Assembly (NCBI GenBank): GCA_965234685.1
Contig: OZ248539.1
Location: 806,001 to 870,000 of the forward strand
Direction of reading: 5' to 3'
DNA: 64,000 bases
Source of the DNA: Fimbriimonas planktonicus
Lineage (GTDB): Bacteria; Armatimonadota; Fimbriimonadia; Fimbriimonadales; Fimbriimonadaceae
In this document: positions 50,973-60,304 of the stretch, one piece after another
Layout of the letters: the number at the start of each line of letters is the position of its first letter
How positions within the stretch are numbered: position 1 is the stretch's first letter
Made by a program: the position numbers and the translations under genes
The notes under the pieces: model-generated
The model's input: the letters and a program-made list of their open reading frames with translations, nothing else
Database searches by the model: none
Told to the model about the DNA's origin: nothing

Positions 50973-52565
50973 ATGCCCATGCCCGGACCCTGGCTTGCCT
51001 TTGGCGCCCTCTTGCCGGGCCTGTTATCCGGCAGTTATCCGCAACTTCCCGCCGTTCAAACTTTGGACGAAGAGGTCGTTGTCATTGCAAAATCTCAGCG
51101 TCGCGACCTGGCAAAAGGCACGATTGAGTTCAGCGACGGAGTAACCGTGCTCTACGGGCCCACGAAAATCACGGCGGATCGCGTGATTTACACCGACCGG
51201 CCCGGCGAGAGAAGCGCCATTGCGGAAGGGAAGGTAGCCCTAGACGATCCCGAAGGCAGTCTCTCGGCCGAGAAGGTGATCATCCTCTGGCTCCCAACCG
51301 GACGCACCGCAACCGCCGAGAACATCGAGGCCGACCTCGCAGGCGCAAACATCCGCGCAAAGACGCTGGACATAAAGCCGGAGCTCTGGACCCTGACCGA
51401 CGTTTACGGAACGACCTGCACAAATAAGCCACCACTTTTCGAGATCTTTTCGAAGAAAGTCACCTTCGTTCCCGGTCAGCGCGGATCCATCCATCGTCCC
51501 GTGATCTCGATTCTTGGCCGCAGAATCGGTGCCATCCCATCGTATGGCTTTAACCTGGATCGTCGGGCGCAAGGAATCGGGATCCCGTCCGTAGCATTCA
51601 GTGGTGATCAGGGCTTTGGCGTGAGCTGGGCCGGTAGCGTGCTCATTGATCGGCAGTCGGGCCTCGGTGCGTCGTTCGGATCGTTCGAACGAGCCTTCCC
51701 AACTTACAACGTGACTTACACCCGTGGTTTCGTTCCGGCCAATGAAACCAACGCTCTTCTGGTCCCTAGAAATGAGCTTGGCGAGCGGTTCAATTTCGGT
51801 TGGTTCGACACCGTTGAGGTGCCCAATCCGCAAGCCGATACCCGCTTCCTAACGGAGCGTCGGTCTTCGATGTCGGTTTCCTCTTCCATCAACCAAGGCG
51901 CGGCAAACTTTGTTTCTGATCGACGCTTCAACAAGCCGCTGGAGTTGGTCTACGAAGCCTCGGGTCCGGCAGCTCTTGGTACGGCGAAGGTTGGAGGGGC
52001 CTATGCTCAGGCCCGCCTGCAGTCGATTGGAACTCAAGATGTACGGTCAACGGTTCGAGGAATTGTGACCACAAGTTTTGCGCCACCGAACTTGTCGCTG
52101 ACCAAACAACTGCAAACCGTGGTGCGATTTGATCAGGCCGCATTTCTCGGGAAGCAAACGTACGGCTGGTTGCGATCTCAGGTCGGTTTGGCTTATCAAC
52201 CTAACCAGCAGCTCTACTTCGGTGCAGCGCTCGTAGGCGCACGAGATTTTGGAAAACCGGCGTTCCTCGAAGATTCTCTCATGGCGGGAGACGGGATTCA
52301 CCTCCGTGCGGGCCTAAACCTCGGCGGAACCCGAATCGAGTACCTCTACAAGCGTGACCGTAGACTAGGCTGGTACGACCGCGAGTGGAGCATCAATCAG
52401 GCAGTCGGTTGTTTGGAGTTCTACATGATGCGCCGGCAGGTGCCCATTGAGTACCGAGTCGGAATCAAGGTTCGGGTCGACCAGTTCGTCGATTTGCTCC
52501 AAAGACGGAAGCTGCAGCGAACAAAACCGGTCACGAAAACTGTGATCAGCGGAGAAGAAAAATGA
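50973..52565 (+). CDS. LptD/OstA-like outer membrane protein
   Basis: A 530-residue exported protein. After the signal peptide comes an OstA/LptA-like jelly-roll repeat region: ITADRVIYTDRPGERSAIAE with GKVALDDPEGSLSAEKVIIL. A long beta-rich C-terminal part follows, with alternating aromatic strands (VSWAGSVLIDRQSGLGASFG, TYNVTYTRGFVPAN) that fits a beta-barrel. LptD inserts lipopolysaccharide into the outer membrane, so this supports a diderm envelope; substrate here is not known. It is shorter than E. coli LptD and has few Cys residues. The start at 50973 begins with MPMPGPWLAFGALLPGLLSG. The next gene overlaps as ATGA. Confidence 0.78.
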   Translation: MPMPGPWLAFGALLPGLLSGSYPQLPAVQTLDEEVVVIAKSQRRDLAKGTIEFSDGVTVLYGPTKITADRVIYTDRPGERSAIAEGKVALDDPEGSLSAEKVIILWLPTGRTATAENIEADLAGANIRAKTLDIKPELWTLTDVYGTTCTNKPPLFEIFSKKVTFVPGQRGSIHRPVISILGRRIGAIPSYGFNLDRRAQGIGIPSVAFSGDQGFGVSWAGSVLIDRQSGLGASFGSFERAFPTYNVTYTRGFVPANETNALLVPRNELGERFNFGWFDTVEVPNPQADTRFLTERRSSMSVSSSINQGAANFVSDRRFNKPLELVYEASGPAALGTAKVGGAYAQARLQSIGTQDVRSTVRGIVTTSFAPPNLSLTKQLQTVVRFDQAAFLGKQTYGWLRSQVGLAYQPNQQLYFGAALVGARDFGKPAFLEDSLMAGDGIHLRAGLNLGGTRIEYLYKRDRRLGWYDREWSINQAVGCLEFYMMRRQVPIEYRVGIKVRVDQFVDLLQRRKLQRTKPVTKTVISGEEK

Positions 52566-54457
52566 AGTACGTGGTGCCCGAAATCGATTGTCAGAACATC
52601 GCGCGCAGCTCAAAGCTGGAGTGGTTGCTGACAAATGGTCGTGGTGGCTACGCGATGGGCACCGTCGCCGGTTTGAACTCCCGCCGATATCACGGACATC
52701 TCGTCGCAGCGGTGCAACCGCCAACGGATCGCGTTCTGGTGCTAGGTGGGATTGAGGCGGAGATCAAAGTCGGAATCCACACAGAGCAAATCTCCAGCAA
52801 TCAATACTCTGGAACGATCCATCCGAGTGGATATAAAAATCTCGTCCAGTTCGAAGCCGATGAAAGCGCTCGCTGGACCTTTAGCGCTCTCGGAGCAACC
52901 ATTCAAAAGGAACTCGTGCTCGTGCAAGGCGAGGAAACTGCTTGGGTCCGGTACAGAAATCTCTCCACCGTGAGCTTTGATCTCATCCTCAAGCCGCTCG
53001 TGGCGTGGCGGGACCATCACAGTAACTTCAATTCGACCTCAGCTTTCCCGAAAGATGTAGAGTTCTCGGCTGGTCGCACTACGATTGCGGCGGAACGACC
53101 TGTTTTCTTGGTTCACGAAGCCGCAACCTGCACGCCCGTACAAGGTTGGTACTACCGTTTTGAGCACACAATTGAAGCAGAAAGGGGACTTGATCCGCGG
53201 GATGACCTGTACTGCCCGTGTGAGCTGCGATATCGCCTCGCGCCGGGCGAAGAAGCACTTCTTGCTTGCTCACTCTCCGAGAACCCAACGGCACCGATTT
53301 GGCCCCAGAACCACCCAGCCGTGACTACCGAACTCTCACCCGCCCTAAAGTCGGCCGCCCAAAAGTTCTTGGTCGACACTGGTCGCCGTAAAACGATTCT
53401 CGCGGGATACCCATGGTTCACCGATTGGGGCCGAGATACGATGATCTCGCTTCCGGGAATTTGCCTCTTGACCGGTCGCCACGATTGGGCGCAGTCGATC
53501 CTGCATTCCTATGCCGATCTTCTCAAGAACGGACTCATCCCGAACCGCGTTGTCAAAGAAGGCGAGACGCCGGACTACAACACGGTCGATGCGACCCTTT
53601 GGTTTGCCAACGCGATCTACAAAACGCTGGCCGCAAAGTGGGACCAGCAGTTTGCCGAAGCGATGCTCCCTAAGCTGCACCAGATCTTTTGGCATCACCA
53701 AAAGGGAACGGAGTTTGGCATTTGCGTCGATCCTGAAGACGGCCTCTTGAGCCAAGGCGAGGAAGGAGCAAACCTGACTTGGATGGACGCCAAGATCGGC
53801 GACTGGGTTGTCACCCCTCGCTATGGAAAACCGATTGAAGTGAACGCGCTCTGGATCAATCTCCTCCGGGTGACCGAGTGGATCGCGGGCCGGGTCGATG
53901 AAGTTGATGCGCTCCCGTACCGCGCTGCTGCCGAAAAAGCGGAGGCTTCCTTCGAAGCTAAGTTTTGGCACGAGGGGCGGGGCCATTACCTCGACACCGC
54001 CGATCCCAACGACGCTTCACTCCGACCAAACCAGGTCATCGCGATGGCAATGCCGTTCACCCCGTGCGACACCGTGCATGCTGCTCGGGCGCTCGCGGTG
54101 GTGCAGCGCGAACTTTTGACTCCAATTGGATTACGCACCCTTGGCCGAAACGAACCGGGATACCGACCCCGATTTGAAGGAGACATGGGGTCCCGAGACT
54201 CCGCCTATCACCAGGGAACCGTTTGGCCGTGGCTACTGGGCAGCTTTGCGACCGCCCTCGTTCGGCACGGCGCCGACGTTCGCGAAGCCCGCAAGTCCTT
54301 GCGTAGCGCCATCAGCATGCTCTGGGAATACGGTCTGGGTGGCGTGGCCGAGGTCTATGACGGCGACCCGCCGCATCGACCCGGCGGCTGCCCGTGGCAG
54401 GCGTGGAGCGTTGCGGAGATTTTGCGGGCATGGGAAGAGGATTGCGGCGGCGATTAG
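52562..54457 (+). CDS. Glycogen debranching enzyme (amylo-alpha-1,6-glucosidase, GH133)
   Basis: A 631-residue cytoplasmic enzyme that removes alpha-1,6 branches of glycogen. The N-terminal GDE domain begins LEWLLTNGRGGYAMGTVAGL then NSRRYHGHLVAA. The catalytic (alpha/alpha)6 domain includes AGYPWFTDWGRDTMISLPGI, TPDYNTVDATLWFANAIYKT, ANLTWMDAKIGDWVVTPRYG and GMGSRDSAYHQGTVWPWLLG-like DMGSRDSAYHQGTVWPWLLG, as in GH133. Its ATG overlaps the LptD-like stop (ATGA), so the two are translated together, although no functional link is apparent. Confidence 0.94.
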   Translation: MKYVVPEIDCQNIARSSKLEWLLTNGRGGYAMGTVAGLNSRRYHGHLVAAVQPPTDRVLVLGGIEAEIKVGIHTEQISSNQYSGTIHPSGYKNLVQFEADESARWTFSALGATIQKELVLVQGEETAWVRYRNLSTVSFDLILKPLVAWRDHHSNFNSTSAFPKDVEFSAGRTTIAAERPVFLVHEAATCTPVQGWYYRFEHTIEAERGLDPRDDLYCPCELRYRLAPGEEALLACSLSENPTAPIWPQNHPAVTTELSPALKSAAQKFLVDTGRRKTILAGYPWFTDWGRDTMISLPGICLLTGRHDWAQSILHSYADLLKNGLIPNRVVKEGETPDYNTVDATLWFANAIYKTLAAKWDQQFAEAMLPKLHQIFWHHQKGTEFGICVDPEDGLLSQGEEGANLTWMDAKIGDWVVTPRYGKPIEVNALWINLLRVTEWIAGRVDEVDALPYRAAAEKAEASFEAKFWHEGRGHYLDTADPNDASLRPNQVIAMAMPFTPCDTVHAARALAVVQRELLTPIGLRTLGRNEPGYRPRFEGDMGSRDSAYHQGTVWPWLLGSFATALVRHGADVREARKSLRSAISMLWEYGLGGVAEVYDGDPPHRPGGCPWQAWSVAEILRAWEEDCGGD

Positions 54458-54509
54458 GGTCCGTTTACCGTCAGAATATAGCGCGGCTCCGCCGTGATTC
54501 CCTTTTCTG

Positions 54510-57500
54510 ATGTGCGACCGATTTGTTCACATCCATAACCACACCGAGTACTCCCTGTTAGACGGTGCAAATCGCATTTCTGCGATGGTGGCTCGTGCCA
54601 AAGAGCTGGAAATGGAGGCCTTGGCAATATCCGACCACGGCGTCATGTTTGGCGTGGTCGAGTTCTACAACGAGTGTACTAAAGCAGGAGTAAAACCCCT
54701 ACTCGGCGTCGAAGCCTATGTCTCGCCAAACGGGATTCAAAGCAAGAAAGGTGATGGCGAGAAGAGTGCCTACCATCTTCTGTTGCTTGCAAAGAATATT
54801 GAAGGGTATCGAAATCTTTGTCGCCTTAGTTCGATTGCGGCTCTCGAAGGTTACTATTACAAGCCGCGCGTAGATCACGAAATTCTCCGTAAGTATTCGG
54901 CTGGTGTCGTCGCGACGAGTGCCTGCCTAGGCAGCGAAGTTTGCCAAGAGCTGCTGAAAGGCGATTACAACCGAGCACAGTATATGGCCGGAATGTATGC
55001 CGAGATGTTCGGAGAAGGGAATTTCTTTATTGAGCTCCAAGATCACGGCTTACCCGAGCAGCGTCGGATCAACCCGGACCTCGTCAAAATTGCCCGCGAA
55101 CTGAACCTTCCGCTCGTCGCTACCAACGACGCGCACTACCGATGCAAAGGCGACAGCGAGCCGCACGACGTCCTCCTTTGTATTCAAACCGGATCGAACG
55201 TAGCCGATACGAACCGGATGAAGTTCCAGACCGAAGAGTTCTATCTGAAAGATCAGAAGGAAATGTCCGCCCTCTTCCAGGACTACCCCGAGGCGCTTGA
55301 GAACACCGCGCGAATCGCGGAAATGTGCAACGTTCAAATCGTCAAAGAAGACGCTGCGATGCCGCAAGCCGCGACTCCGGAAGGCGTCACGAGCCTGGAG
55401 CACCTGCGAGAGCTTGCCTACAAAGGACTCAAGGATCGAGCAAAGAATCCAGAACTCTCTCTTGACCGATTAGAGTACGAACTTGACGTCATCACGAAGA
55501 CGGGCTTTGGCGATTACTTCCTCCTCGTTCGCGAGTTTGCGAACGTCGCACGCGACAAAGGCATCTATTACGGCGTTCGTGGTTCGGCTGCTGGTTCGTT
55601 AGTTTCCTACTGCATTGGCATCACCGATGTAGACCCCGTCGAGTACGGCCTAACGTTCGAGCGATTCTTGAATCCAGAACGAATATCGATGCCCGATATC
55701 GACATGGACTTCGAGGACGCGCGGCGCGACGAAGTCATTCAGTACGTTAACGATCGTTTTGGAAAGGATCACGTAGCCCAGATCATTACCTTCGGTACCC
55801 TTGGCGCTAAAGCCGCCATCAAAGACTGCGGCCGAGTAATGGGCTACTTGCCTCAGGAAACCGACCGCATTACGAAGCTGATCCCGGGAATCCCAAACAC
55901 GACGCTTGACAAAGCCTACAAAGAAGTCACCGAGTTTCGCGAGCTCGTGGATGGCGACCCGCGCATCCGCCAGCTTTTCGACACCGCAAAGTCGGTCGAG
56001 GGAATGGCCCGAAACAGCGGCGTCCACGCTGCCGGAGTGGTCATTTCCCGCGAACCACTGATGGAGTACTTGCCGCTCTATCGGGGCAACGATGGACAGC
56101 CCGTAACGGCCTTTGCCATGGGGATATTGGAGAAGATAGGCATGCTCAAGATGGACTTCTTGGGACTGTCGAACCTTACGGTTCTGGCCCGTTGCGTTGA
56201 GAACATCAAGCGCCGAACCGGCGAAACACTGAACATCCAGAGCATCGAAGACGGCGACACCAAGACTTACGAAATGCTCGCTCGCGGCGAGACGACCGGC
56301 GTGTTCCAACTTGAAGGGGGCGGCATGACCCGCTGGGTGATGCAGCTGAAACCGGCGAGCATCCGAGAGCTCGCGGCCATGGTCGCTCTCTACCGGCCAG
56401 GGCCGATGGAGCACATTCCGCGCTTCATCGACGTTAAGTTCGGTCGGCAAAAGGCGGAATACCTGGACGAGCGGATGCGCCCGATTCTCGAAGAGACGTA
56501 CGGCGTAATCGTCTACCAAGACCAGGTCATGCAACTCGTACAGGCGCTTGCTGGATTCAGCCTCGGCAAGGCAGACGTTTTGCGGCGAGCGATGGGTAAG
56601 AAGGACGCGAAAGCCCTGGCGTCTATGAAAACCGAGTTCAAGCAGGGAACCGCGAGCAACGACATCTCGGATGAATCCGCCGAAACCGTATGGGCGTTGC
56701 TAGAACCGTTTGCGGGCTATGCATTCAACAAAGCCCATGCCGTTTGCTACGCCATTCTCGCCTACCAAACGGCTTACCTAAAGGCCAACTACCCGGTCGA
56801 ATACATGGCTGCGCTCCTCAGCGTCTATCTCGATAAAGAGGACAAAGTCACCGCCTTTATTGAAGAGTGTCGACGCATGAAAATCGCGGTCTTACCGCCC
56901 GATGTCAACGAGTCCATCGGTGACTTTAGCGTTGAGGCCTACAAGCACGAGAAGAGCAAGCGCACCGTGGACGCCATCCGATTCGGGCTTGTGGCGATCA
57001 AGGGCGTCGGAGAAGGCGTGGTTGAGGGAATCGTGGCCGAGCGACTCGAAAGCGGCCCGTATGAGCACCTCTACGAGTTCGCGGACCGAACAAAGTCACT
57101 CGGCATGAACCGCATCGCGCTTGAAGCCCTTGTCAAAGCAGGCGCGCTGGACAGTATCGATAAGAATCGACGCAAACTCCTGGAGCACGTCGATGGCGCG
57201 CTCCAATATGCTGATCTTCAGCAGCGCCGACGCCTCGGCGGGCAGACCTCCCTATTCGGTGGCGGAGTCGAAGAGCCCGAATCGATGCCAACCCTTCCAA
57301 CGGACATCTCGGCCTACACCCGAACCGAACTTCTGGCGTTAGAAAAGGAAGTCATGGGGATCTATGTCTCCGATCACCCGCTTCGCGGAATGGAACGGTC
57401 GCTCCAAGAGAATTCCAGCGCAACCTGCAGCGCGGCGCTCGACCTGCCAGACGGAACAGCGGTGAAGCTCGCGGGGGTCGTCAGCAAGTACCGCGTGATC

Positions 57501-57995
57501 ACAACCAAGAACGAAGGCAAAAAAATGCTGTCGTTCTCGTTGGAAGATTTCAGCGGTCAGATCGGCTGCACGGTGTTTCCAGCCTCTTTCGAGCGCCTGA
57601 AAGACATCATCGTCAAAGACGCCACCATCGTGCTCCACGGCTTCACGACGCATCGCGAGATGCGCGGCGAAAAGTCCATCGAAATTCGAGTGGACAAGGC
57701 CGAGCCACTGCCAGAAGTTGAAAATCTGCCCAGTCGAGACGACTCGGTGGCGGGAACGGTGCGGATCTCCATGCGCAAAGCCACTGAATCCACGCTCAAG
57801 TCATTGCGTAAAATAGTGGAGGATTCGCCGGGTAGCTACCAGTGCGTGATTCAGGTCATCAACGACGACCGGCATTTGCCGATCTACTTGGTGCAGCAAG
57901 TGGACCCATCGTCCATCTTTATCGATGCCGTGCGTGGCCAGTTCGGCGCGTCCGCCATCGAAGTTCAACATTCCGATCTGTTGTCCCTTAACTAA
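54510..57995 (+). CDS. dnaE: DNA polymerase III subunit alpha
   Basis: A 1161-residue replicative polymerase. The PHP domain starts FVHIHNHTEYSLLDGANRIS. The palm holds RISMPDIDMDFEDARRDEVI with the catalytic Asp396 and Asp398, followed by the fingers (GVHAAGVVISREPLMEYLPL) and MVALYRPGPMEHIPRFIDVK. A helix-hairpin-helix region, an OB-fold (LSFSLEDFSGQIGCTVF) and the C-terminal domain complete it. Size and order are those of the DnaE1 type; no intein is present. It starts at ATG 54510, 52 nt after the debranching gene; dnaE and dnaB are both in this window but far apart. Confidence 0.97.
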   Translation: MCDRFVHIHNHTEYSLLDGANRISAMVARAKELEMEALAISDHGVMFGVVEFYNECTKAGVKPLLGVEAYVSPNGIQSKKGDGEKSAYHLLLLAKNIEGYRNLCRLSSIAALEGYYYKPRVDHEILRKYSAGVVATSACLGSEVCQELLKGDYNRAQYMAGMYAEMFGEGNFFIELQDHGLPEQRRINPDLVKIARELNLPLVATNDAHYRCKGDSEPHDVLLCIQTGSNVADTNRMKFQTEEFYLKDQKEMSALFQDYPEALENTARIAEMCNVQIVKEDAAMPQAATPEGVTSLEHLRELAYKGLKDRAKNPELSLDRLEYELDVITKTGFGDYFLLVREFANVARDKGIYYGVRGSAAGSLVSYCIGITDVDPVEYGLTFERFLNPERISMPDIDMDFEDARRDEVIQYVNDRFGKDHVAQIITFGTLGAKAAIKDCGRVMGYLPQETDRITKLIPGIPNTTLDKAYKEVTEFRELVDGDPRIRQLFDTAKSVEGMARNSGVHAAGVVISREPLMEYLPLYRGNDGQPVTAFAMGILEKIGMLKMDFLGLSNLTVLARCVENIKRRTGETLNIQSIEDGDTKTYEMLARGETTGVFQLEGGGMTRWVMQLKPASIRELAAMVALYRPGPMEHIPRFIDVKFGRQKAEYLDERMRPILEETYGVIVYQDQVMQLVQALAGFSLGKADVLRRAMGKKDAKALASMKTEFKQGTASNDISDESAETVWALLEPFAGYAFNKAHAVCYAILAYQTAYLKANYPVEYMAALLSVYLDKEDKVTAFIEECRRMKIAVLPPDVNESIGDFSVEAYKHEKSKRTVDAIRFGLVAIKGVGEGVVEGIVAERLESGPYEHLYEFADRTKSLGMNRIALEALVKAGALDSIDKNRRKLLEHVDGALQYADLQQRRRLGGQTSLFGGGVEEPESMPTLPTDISAYTRTELLALEKEVMGIYVSDHPLRGMERSLQENSSATCSAALDLPDGTAVKLAGVVSKYRVITTKNEGKKMLSFSLEDFSGQIGCTVFPASFERLKDIIVKDATIVLHGFTTHREMRGEKSIEIRVDKAEPLPEVENLPSRDDSVAGTVRISMRKATESTLKSLRKIVEDSPGSYQCVIQVINDDRHLPIYLVQQVDPSSIFIDAVRGQFGASAIEVQHSDLLSLN

Positions 57996-57999
57996 ACTC

Positions 58000-58701
58000 A
58001 TGGTACTGACTCCATTACTCGGCGTAATGCTCATCGGCTTCCAGGCGAAGCCCGACGCGTTCGATTTTCACGCGGCCGACGTGACGATCATGCAATCGAA
58101 GCCGGTGCAAAAGGAGCTCAAGATCACCGAAGCCCAGCGGACGAAAATGAACACCTTCGCCAAGCGCCACGAGCAAACGCTCGCGACCTTGGAAAAGAAG
58201 TACGGCGCAAAAGCGAACGCTCCAGCGGTCGCCGCTAAAGTACGCCCAGAACTCGAAAAGGCATTCGGCTTGCTAAAGAAAGACGTGCTCGCCGCCCTTT
58301 CCGCCACTCAGCTCAAGCGGCTCCGAGAAATCAATTTGCAGCGACTCGGGATCACGGCGCTCACGGACGAGAAGGTTGCTACCAAAGTGGGGCTGTCCTC
58401 TGCGCAGCTAAAACAGTATCGAGACGCGTACACGGCTGGCGCAAACGAATCCGCGAAGTTGCAGCAAGAGGCCGCAAACCCAGTGCTTACCAAGTACCAA
58501 TCCGTGCGACCGAAGAGCGAAGCAGAAAGCAAAACCTTGCGAGCTAAGTTCGAATCGGAAATGCAAGCCGCCGGGGTCAAGGTAAAGCCGAAGTTGGACG
58601 CTGTCGAAGCGCGAACCAAGAAAAAGCTCGAAGGCATCATGACTCCCGCGCAGCGAGCTGCGTTCAAAGCGCTTCAAGGAAAGCCCTTCAAGCCCGCCTA
58701 A
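58000..58701 (+). CDS. Exported helical (coiled-coil) protein
   Basis: About 233 residues from ATG 58000 (MVLTPLLGVMLIGFQAKPDA), with a short hydrophobic start acting as a signal. The rest is Lys/Ala/Glu-rich helices (ELKITEAQRTKMNTFAKRHE, KKLEGIMTPAQRAAFKALQG). Motifs such as LTxAQxxxxxxLxG resemble periplasmic Spy/CpxP-like or Armatimonadota-specific helical proteins, but I do not assign a family. It starts 4 nt after dnaE and is followed by rdgB after 2 nt, so the three may share a transcript. The frame upstream of 58000 belongs to dnaE. Confidence 0.62.
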   Translation: MVLTPLLGVMLIGFQAKPDAFDFHAADVTIMQSKPVQKELKITEAQRTKMNTFAKRHEQTLATLEKKYGAKANAPAVAAKVRPELEKAFGLLKKDVLAALSATQLKRLREINLQRLGITALTDEKVATKVGLSSAQLKQYRDAYTAGANESAKLQQEAANPVLTKYQSVRPKSEAESKTLRAKFESEMQAAGVKVKPKLDAVEARTKKKLEGIMTPAQRAAFKALQGKPFKPA

Positions 58702-58703
58702 AA

Positions 58704-59306
58704 ATGGCCATTTCACGCCTCGTTATTGCGACCCACAACGCCAAAAAGGCGGGTGAAATGGTCACGATCTTGTCCGGGCATTTCCCGGAGTTGGAGATCC
58801 GAACCCTCGCCGACTATCCCAGCGCTCCCGAACCAGACGAGACGGGCACGACCTATGCCGAAAACTCGCTGATCAAGGCTCTCAGCGCAGTTGAGGCGAC
58901 GGGCGAATGGTGCGTAGCCGATGATGCCGGGCTCGAAATCGACGCCATGGGCGGCGAACCAGGGCTTTACAGCAAGCGATTCGCCGGGGAAGACACGCCG
59001 TTTCCCGAGAAGATGCGCATCATTCTAGAGCGACTCTCAGGCATAGAAGAAGCGGGCCGAGGGGCGCGTTTTGTTTGCTCGGTCGCCCTCGCTTCTCCCA
59101 CCGGTGAGTCAAAAGTTTTTCAGTCGACCTGCGAAGGGAAGATCAGCACCGCGCCAAGCGGGAACGGTGGCTTCGGCTACGACCCCATCTTCTGGCTACC
59201 GGAGCAGGGCCGGACCATGGCCGATCTCACTGCCGAAGAAAAGCACCAAATCAGCCATCGCGGAAAGGTGCTTCGACAACTGCGCGACTATCTCGCTACC
59301 CTTTGA
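58704..59306 (+). CDS. rdgB: Non-canonical purine NTP pyrophosphatase (RdgB/HAM1)
   Basis: A 200-residue house-cleaning enzyme that hydrolyses dITP, ITP and XTP to monophosphates, keeping them out of DNA. Conserved blocks: LVIATHNAKKAGEMVTIL, PDETGTTYAENSLIKALSAV, CVADDAGLEIDAMGGEPGLY, APSGNGGFGYDPIFWLPEQG and MADLTAEEKHQISHRGKVL. All metal and substrate residues expected are present. It starts 2 nt after the helical exported protein gene and overlaps the convergent proline dehydrogenase gene by 11 nt. Confidence 0.96.
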   Translation: MAISRLVIATHNAKKAGEMVTILSGHFPELEIRTLADYPSAPEPDETGTTYAENSLIKALSAVEATGEWCVADDAGLEIDAMGGEPGLYSKRFAGEDTPFPEKMRIILERLSGIEEAGRGARFVCSVALASPTGESKVFQSTCEGKISTAPSGNGGFGYDPIFWLPEQGRTMADLTAEEKHQISHRGKVLRQLRDYLATL

Positions 59307-60261
59307 AGAGCGATTTCGCCATGAACATCATATTGGCGGGCCGCTCGGCCAGTCGGCGCGTGAAGTACGGATACCAGGCATCACCAAACGGGACATAAAC
59401 CCGGACGTTGAATCCTTCGTTGACCAACCCTTCCTGAAGATCGCGGCGGATGCCATACAGCATCTGGAACTCAAAGCTTTGCCGATCGATCTTTTCATTG
59501 GCGACATAGCGCTTTAGCTCATTGATGATCGTTTCATCCTGGGTGGCAATCGCCGGATAGAAACCTGCCGAAAGCAGCCGCTTTGCCTGCCGAACGTAAG
59601 CTTCGTCAACCTTTGCCTTCTCTGGGAAAGCAACCGACGCCGGTTCGAGATAGGCACCCTTCACGATGCGCACTCGGGCACCGATGGCAATCATTCTCTC
59701 CACATCCTCGTCGGTTCGGAAAAGGTAGCTCTGAAGGACGGTTCCGGTGTTCTTGAATTCGGGCCAAACCTTCTCGATCATTTCGATCGTACGCTCCGTG
59801 TACTCGGAGGCTTCCATGTCCACCCGCACGAAGTTGCCGCGATCCTTAGCAATCTGGAGAACATCTCGGAAGTTCTTCTCCGCGAATTCAAGGCTCTGAT
59901 CCAAGCCGCACTGGGTGAGTTTGATGCTGATATTCAGCGGGTCACGGGCAATCTTGGGCTCGTGTCCATGCTCTTTAACGAAGGTCGCAAACTCGGGCAC
60001 CGTCGAAATCCGCTCCAGCATCTTGCTGTAGGTCGCCTTTGCCGCGAGTGCTTCGGCTTCGCTCTTGGTGTTCTCGCCGAGATAGTCGAGCGTGACTTTG
60101 ATCCCTTTCTTGAGCACGACTTCACACGCGCTTAGAGATTCTTCCAGCGTGTCGCCAGCGATAAAACGGCTGACCAATGGCCGAAACGTGCGGGAACCCC
60201 GAACAATCCGTTCCACCGGCTTCAGTGACGATGTCTTCAGGATCAGGTTGCGCGCGATCAT
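59296..60261 (-). CDS. Proline dehydrogenase
   Basis: A 321-residue FAD enzyme that oxidises proline to pyrroline-5-carboxylate, the first step of proline catabolism. It is the single-domain PutA-barrel type: GIKVTLDYLGENTKSEAEAL, LNISIKLTQCGLDQSL, NFVRVDMEASEYTERTIEMI, VRIVKGAYLEPASVAFPEKA and the C-terminal VRVYVPFGDAWYPYFTRRLA ERPAN block. The catalytic Lys and C-terminal Arg pair are present. No P5C dehydrogenase gene lies adjacent. It overlaps rdgB at its 3' end and is divergent from the glycosyltransferase gene. Confidence 0.95.
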   Translation of the reverse strand: MIARNLILKTSSLKPVERIVRGSRTFRPLVSRFIAGDTLEESLSACEVVLKKGIKVTLDYLGENTKSEAEALAAKATYSKMLERISTVPEFATFVKEHGHEPKIARDPLNISIKLTQCGLDQSLEFAEKNFRDVLQIAKDRGNFVRVDMEASEYTERTIEMIEKVWPEFKNTGTVLQSYLFRTDEDVERMIAIGARVRIVKGAYLEPASVAFPEKAKVDEAYVRQAKRLLSAGFYPAIATQDETIINELKRYVANEKIDRQSFEFQMLYGIRRDLQEGLVNEGFNVRVYVPFGDAWYPYFTRRLAERPANMMFMAKSLFKG

Positions 60262-60304
60262 ATGTTAAATCAAGTGTACCGGGGTGATTTAGTAGACTCT
60301 GCCG

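Noticed and set aside
57925..57999. Extended start for the helical exported protein
   Set aside because: The upstream part is the 3' end of dnaE in another frame; the signal-like N-terminus begins at ATG 58000.
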